Shown in pieces: positions 31,286-33,539 of a DNA stretch of 33,539 nucleotides. A program made the position numbers and the translations under genes. Each line of letters starts with the position of its first letter. Position 1 is the stretch's first letter. Source of the stretch: Aneurinibacillus tyrosinisolvens (lineage in GTDB: Bacteria; Bacillota; Bacilli; Aneurinibacillales; Aneurinibacillaceae). Under the pieces are notes generated by a model that did no database searches, was not told the origin of the DNA, and saw nothing but the letters and a program-made list of their open reading frames with translations. The stretch spans positions 1 to 33,539 of the forward strand of contig NZ_BBWZ01000048.1 of the NCBI RefSeq assembly GCF_001015055.1, read 5' to 3'.

Positions 31286-31338
31286 CACAATAAAAAACGC
31301 ACCCTCCTACTCAAAGGAAAAGTGCGTTTTTTATTGTG
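31286..31338. terminator. Strong bidirectional hairpin terminator
   Basis: CACAATAAAAAACGCAC pairs perfectly with GTGCGTTTTTTATTGTG (17 bp, 19-base loop). The A and T runs allow termination on both strands. It may serve the lipoprotein gene on the minus strand. Confidence 0.85.
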
Positions 31339-31452
31339 AGAGAAAAAGGATGTCGTTAGAGATAATGAATATTATGAAGAAGAGCTGCGGTAAAATCTTT
31401 TCAACTCCTGGTGCTACCTTCCAACAAATTTCCAATGATCTGCATATTTCCC

Positions 31453-31881
31453 TTACTTTTTAAACATGATTGTCTCTTGTAACTCTTTTTGGTCAGGAGT
31501 TAGCCAAGCGATCTTAACATATCCTTTATCTAATAACATCCCTAATTCATCCTGGCTGTACGTTTTATTTAATGTTCCCGATTCTAAATGAACAGTGTAA
31601 TTTTTATCCTTTAATTCCATACCATCATCATAGTGAACTTTTTTGTTTAGGTTCGATTCATCAGGGAAAGAAACTTCGACGTCTTTTATCTTTATTGGCC
31701 GCTCTTCCTTCTGGTAAGTGAGTACAATCCCCTCTGGTTCTAGATTTTTATCATACAGTGTAATTTTCCCTTCGACTTTCCATGATTCTGACTCTCCCTT
31801 TAAACCTACAACTGTACCAAGAGGAGAGCAACCTGTTACAAGGAGTATAAATAAACAAAAAATCATGCCAATATTCTTCAT
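31453..31881 (-). CDS. Lipoprotein of unknown function, 142 aa
   Basis: The signal peptide MKNIGMIFCLFILLVTGCS has the lipobox LVTGC, so it is anchored to the outer face of the membrane at Cys18. The mature part is rich in beta strands and charged residues (SWKVEGKITLYDKN, VHLESGTLNKTYSQDELGML, VKIAWLTPDQKELQETIMF), suggesting an immunoglobulin-like or other small beta domain. The ATG at 31881 has AAAGGAGAAAGAG upstream. The gene probably ends at the 31286 terminator. No enzymatic motif seen. Confidence 0.75.
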   Translation of the reverse strand: MKNIGMIFCLFILLVTGCSPLGTVVGLKGESESWKVEGKITLYDKNLEPEGIVLTYQKEERPIKIKDVEVSFPDESNLNKKVHYDDGMELKDKNYTVHLESGTLNKTYSQDELGMLLDKGYVKIAWLTPDQKELQETIMFKK

Positions 31882-32020
31882 GCTCTTTCTCCTTTTACAT
31901 TTATTGTATGTTAGAGACTACACATATAGGTAAAAATAAATCATACCATTTCAAGGAAGAAAGCAGAAATGGACCATTGGCCCTTTTCTGATACATTCAT
32001 CAGGTTCAACTAAAACACAT

Positions 32021-32839
32021 TTATAGACCAGCAGGTGATTGTTGTGTTGTAAGATCAGTGAAGATTTTAGTCCCGTTTTTGTAAATATCACTTTTTGCTA
32101 CAACCTGAATATAGTTTGATGAGGAATGAGTAACAGGAGCGAGCCCATTGTTACTCCAATTATAAATCCAGCCATAGGATGTATAATTATCTTTCCATTG
32201 TGGCGTTCCAGCTGAGTTTCCAGTGTATGTTCCACTTACAACAGAACCACACCATCCAAGTGCTCTTACATCCAGATAAGTTCTTGCGTTTTTCACAGTA
32301 TACGCAGTTGATGTTCTTTCCCACCATGTTTCCATATAATCAGCTTTGTAATAGTTTCCAACATGACCACTTGGAGGATCGAAGATTTCCCAATATGATG
32401 TTACATGCTGTTGCATTCCTCCGTTATCCGCGCCTTTATAACCGGAAGCGGAGGCATAGGAAGCATAAGCCCCACTGTAATCACAGCTTGCCATTGTTGT
32501 GACTTGATCTGGTGAACAAATCACCTGTTCTACAGCTTCTTGGGATGCAGGTCGATCAACCATATAAATTTCAATCGACTCTACAGTAAGGCCATTTTTC
32601 TCCATACCAGCTTTAAGTTCATCATAGACCGATTTTGCTTTTTTATCTTTTTGAATTTCTGATTGTGACAGTTTTTTAAACTTAACTTTTTTGGATTGAA
32701 GTATCTTATTAATATCTAAGTGTCCATCGATTATAGAGGCATTTGGATCTGTTTGAGGAGAATTGTTTGCAAAGACAGGAAAGGCGCCAAAGCTACATAT
32801 CATGAGCATCATTAAAACCAAAGAGAAGAGTCGTTTCAT
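32021..32839 (-). CDS. Secreted protein of unknown function, 272 aa
   Basis: It has a clear signal peptide (KRLFSLVLMMLMICSFGAFPV, cleavage after VFA). The next ~90 residues form a charged helical pro-region (SEIQKDKKAKSVYDELKAGM). The rest is rich in aromatic residues, Ser and Gly: YASYASASGYKGADNGGMQQ, YKADYMETWWERTSTAYTVK, DVRALGWCGS, YGWIYNWSNNG. This reads like an extracellular beta-sheet domain, possibly with a disulfide from the Cys residues. AAGGAGTG stands upstream of the ATG at 32839. The layout (signal, pro-region, C-terminal domain) recalls exported toxins or binding proteins, but I recognise no family. It is monocistronic. Confidence 0.7.
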   Translation of the reverse strand: MKRLFSLVLMMLMICSFGAFPVFANNSPQTDPNASIIDGHLDINKILQSKKVKFKKLSQSEIQKDKKAKSVYDELKAGMEKNGLTVESIEIYMVDRPASQEAVEQVICSPDQVTTMASCDYSGAYASYASASGYKGADNGGMQQHVTSYWEIFDPPSGHVGNYYKADYMETWWERTSTAYTVKNARTYLDVRALGWCGSVVSGTYTGNSAGTPQWKDNYTSYGWIYNWSNNGLAPVTHSSSNYIQVVAKSDIYKNGTKIFTDLTTQQSPAGL

Positions 32840-33022
32840 AAAATTTCACTCCTTTTTTTCATTTGCAAGCTAAAAAATAGAGGGTAGCAACAAAAGAAAA
32901 AGGTTTAAAATTATGCTTAGACTTTGAAATCCCCCTTTGTAGCGATGAATTGCCCCTTATCTTCTTCAATAATAAAAAAGATTGATGTATTATTATGTAA
33001 GGCCTTTCTGAAAGGTCTCGCG

Positions 33023-33070
33023 ATACCATCACCAGGGAACCGGCGAATTCTGTTGGTGATGGTATTTTTA
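33023..33070 (+). terminator. Strong hairpin with U-tract, no gene attached
   Basis: ATACCATCACCA pairs perfectly with TGGTGATGGTAT (12 bp, 19-base loop), then TTTTATATTT. It is preceded by a small GGCCTTTC/GAAAGGTC hairpin (33001-33016). No plus-strand gene ends just before it or begins just after, so it could end a small RNA or an orphan leader. Confidence 0.55.
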
Positions 33071-33226
33071 TATTTATTTTATTTTACAAATTCGTCCTAT
33101 TTCCTTCCTGTTATTTCAAAAAAATTAAAAAAATTTACATTTCAGGTTATTTTATAGGGGTATAGTATTAGTGAACCCGATTTTCAAAAGGTACTTAAGA
33201 TAAGTCTATATGGAAGAATAAGAAAA

Positions 33227-33244
33227 ACCGGGCGTGCGCCCGGT
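33227..33244 (-). terminator. Terminator of the zinc-ribbon gene at the right edge
   Basis: On the minus strand ACCGGGC pairs with GCCCGGT around a 4-base loop, followed by TTTTCTTATT, 10 bases past the predicted stop. Confidence 0.85.
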
Positions 33245-33253
33245 CCTTTATTT

Positions 33254-33522
33254 TTAAACATCCTTGAGTCTGTAAACTTGACCATGTAGCCCCTCATAAT
33301 ATTCAGGGTACATCTCTCCTCCACACTTTTCACAGCTAAACTGAGGGGGATCGGATGGTCCCCGTGATCCATTGCATCAAAAGAACGAACCGTATCATAA
33401 GGAATCCCTTCCGTTTCATTGCACACCAAACAGACATAATTGACCTTGTTCTTTTCGCGAAGAAACCGGGACATGGTCATTATGTCTTTCTTTTTCTGCT
33501 TTTTCTTCTTTGAGTTTGCCAT
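33254..33522 (-). pseudogene. Small zinc-ribbon protein, frameshifted
   Basis: It starts at the ATG at 33522 with a very basic N-terminus (MANSKKKKQKKKDIMTMSRF), then NYVCLVCNETEGIPYDTVRS. After GDHPIP the frame is lost. One frame over, the natural end continues PPQFSCEKCGGEMYPEYYEG to KDV and TAA at 33254, followed at once by a terminator. So C-L-V-C and C-E-K-C form the two halves of a zinc ribbon. A missing C in the CCCCC run near 33349 explains the break. Restored length is about 90 residues. It could be a true mutation or a homopolymer error. Without repair the frame reads on to 33184 with no zinc half-site. Confidence 0.75.
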
Positions 33523-33539
33523 ATTGAATCTCCCTTTTT

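Noticed and set aside
33001..33065. c-di-GMP (GEMM) riboswitch
   Set aside because: A GAAA tetraloop-like bit and ACCGG are present, but the order and core sequence of the aptamer do not match, and no gene follows.

Overview
The window reads as a chromosomal segment of a low-to-mid GC Gram-positive bacterium of the Bacillales. Protein style suggests the Aneurinibacillus/Brevibacillus side of the order, but this is only a guess. Support comes from strong AGGAGG-type ribosome binding sites, GTG and TTG starts, a class B PBP with C-terminal PASTA domains, lipoproteins with LxGC lipoboxes, a UPF0316/DUF2179 protein and a ydaO-type leader. No rRNA, tRNA or CRISPR array was seen.

The unifying theme is osmotic adaptation. 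On the minus strand, 1666-4788 is an ectoine/hydroxyectoine uptake operon (ehuB-ehuC-ehuD-ehuA) behind a c-di-AMP (ydaO/yuaA) riboswitch at 4914-5059. A broken ectA (ectoine synthesis) follows it at 1137-1644. Two BCCT-type compatible-solute carriers lie at 12002-13525 and 25582-27102. At 21400-24928 sits a three-gene operon for the osmolyte N-acetylglutaminylglutamine amide (NAGGN): an AsnB-like amidotransferase, a GNAT acetyltransferase and an ATP-grasp ligase. The last two are separate genes, although in the versions I know they are fused. A second, diverged copy of the riboswitch (27982-28126), with a decayed ehuB behind it, lies upstream of a 51-aa membrane protein and the second BCCT gene.

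Layout. 1-514: right end of an ISL3-family IS that cuts a class B PBP gene. 1137-5059: ectA relic and ehu operon. 5603-6049: MaoC-type hydratase. 6159-10265: SLAC1/TehA-like membrane protein, a Mo-bisMGD oxidoreductase with a C-terminal LysM, and an unknown 136-aa protein. 10441-11900: frameshifted yitT-like gene and a ZIP metal transporter. 12002-13525: BCCT 1. 13709-18305: a 4.6-kb segment bounded by imperfect 29-bp inverted repeats and an exact 8-bp direct repeat. It looks like a transposase-less mobile cassette carrying a SulP transporter, small membrane proteins, a stalk-domain protein and gene relics. 18380-20509: PBP2B/SpoVD-like PBP. 20779-21291: UPF0316 protein. 21400-24928: NAGGN operon. 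25320-28126: sigma-like ORF, BCCT 2, small membrane protein and the riboswitch relic region. 28633-33522: a region of broken, small and unknown genes, including a degraded Pro/His-rich gene, a 38-aa zinc-ribbon protein, a 29-bp tandem repeat, a lipoprotein, a secreted protein and a frameshifted zinc-ribbon gene.

The many relics (PBP, ectA, yitT, a DUF4871-like gene, a DUF3888-like gene, the ehuB copy, the Pro/His-rich gene, the zinc-ribbon gene) suggest ongoing gene decay. Some single-base frameshifts could instead be assembly errors.
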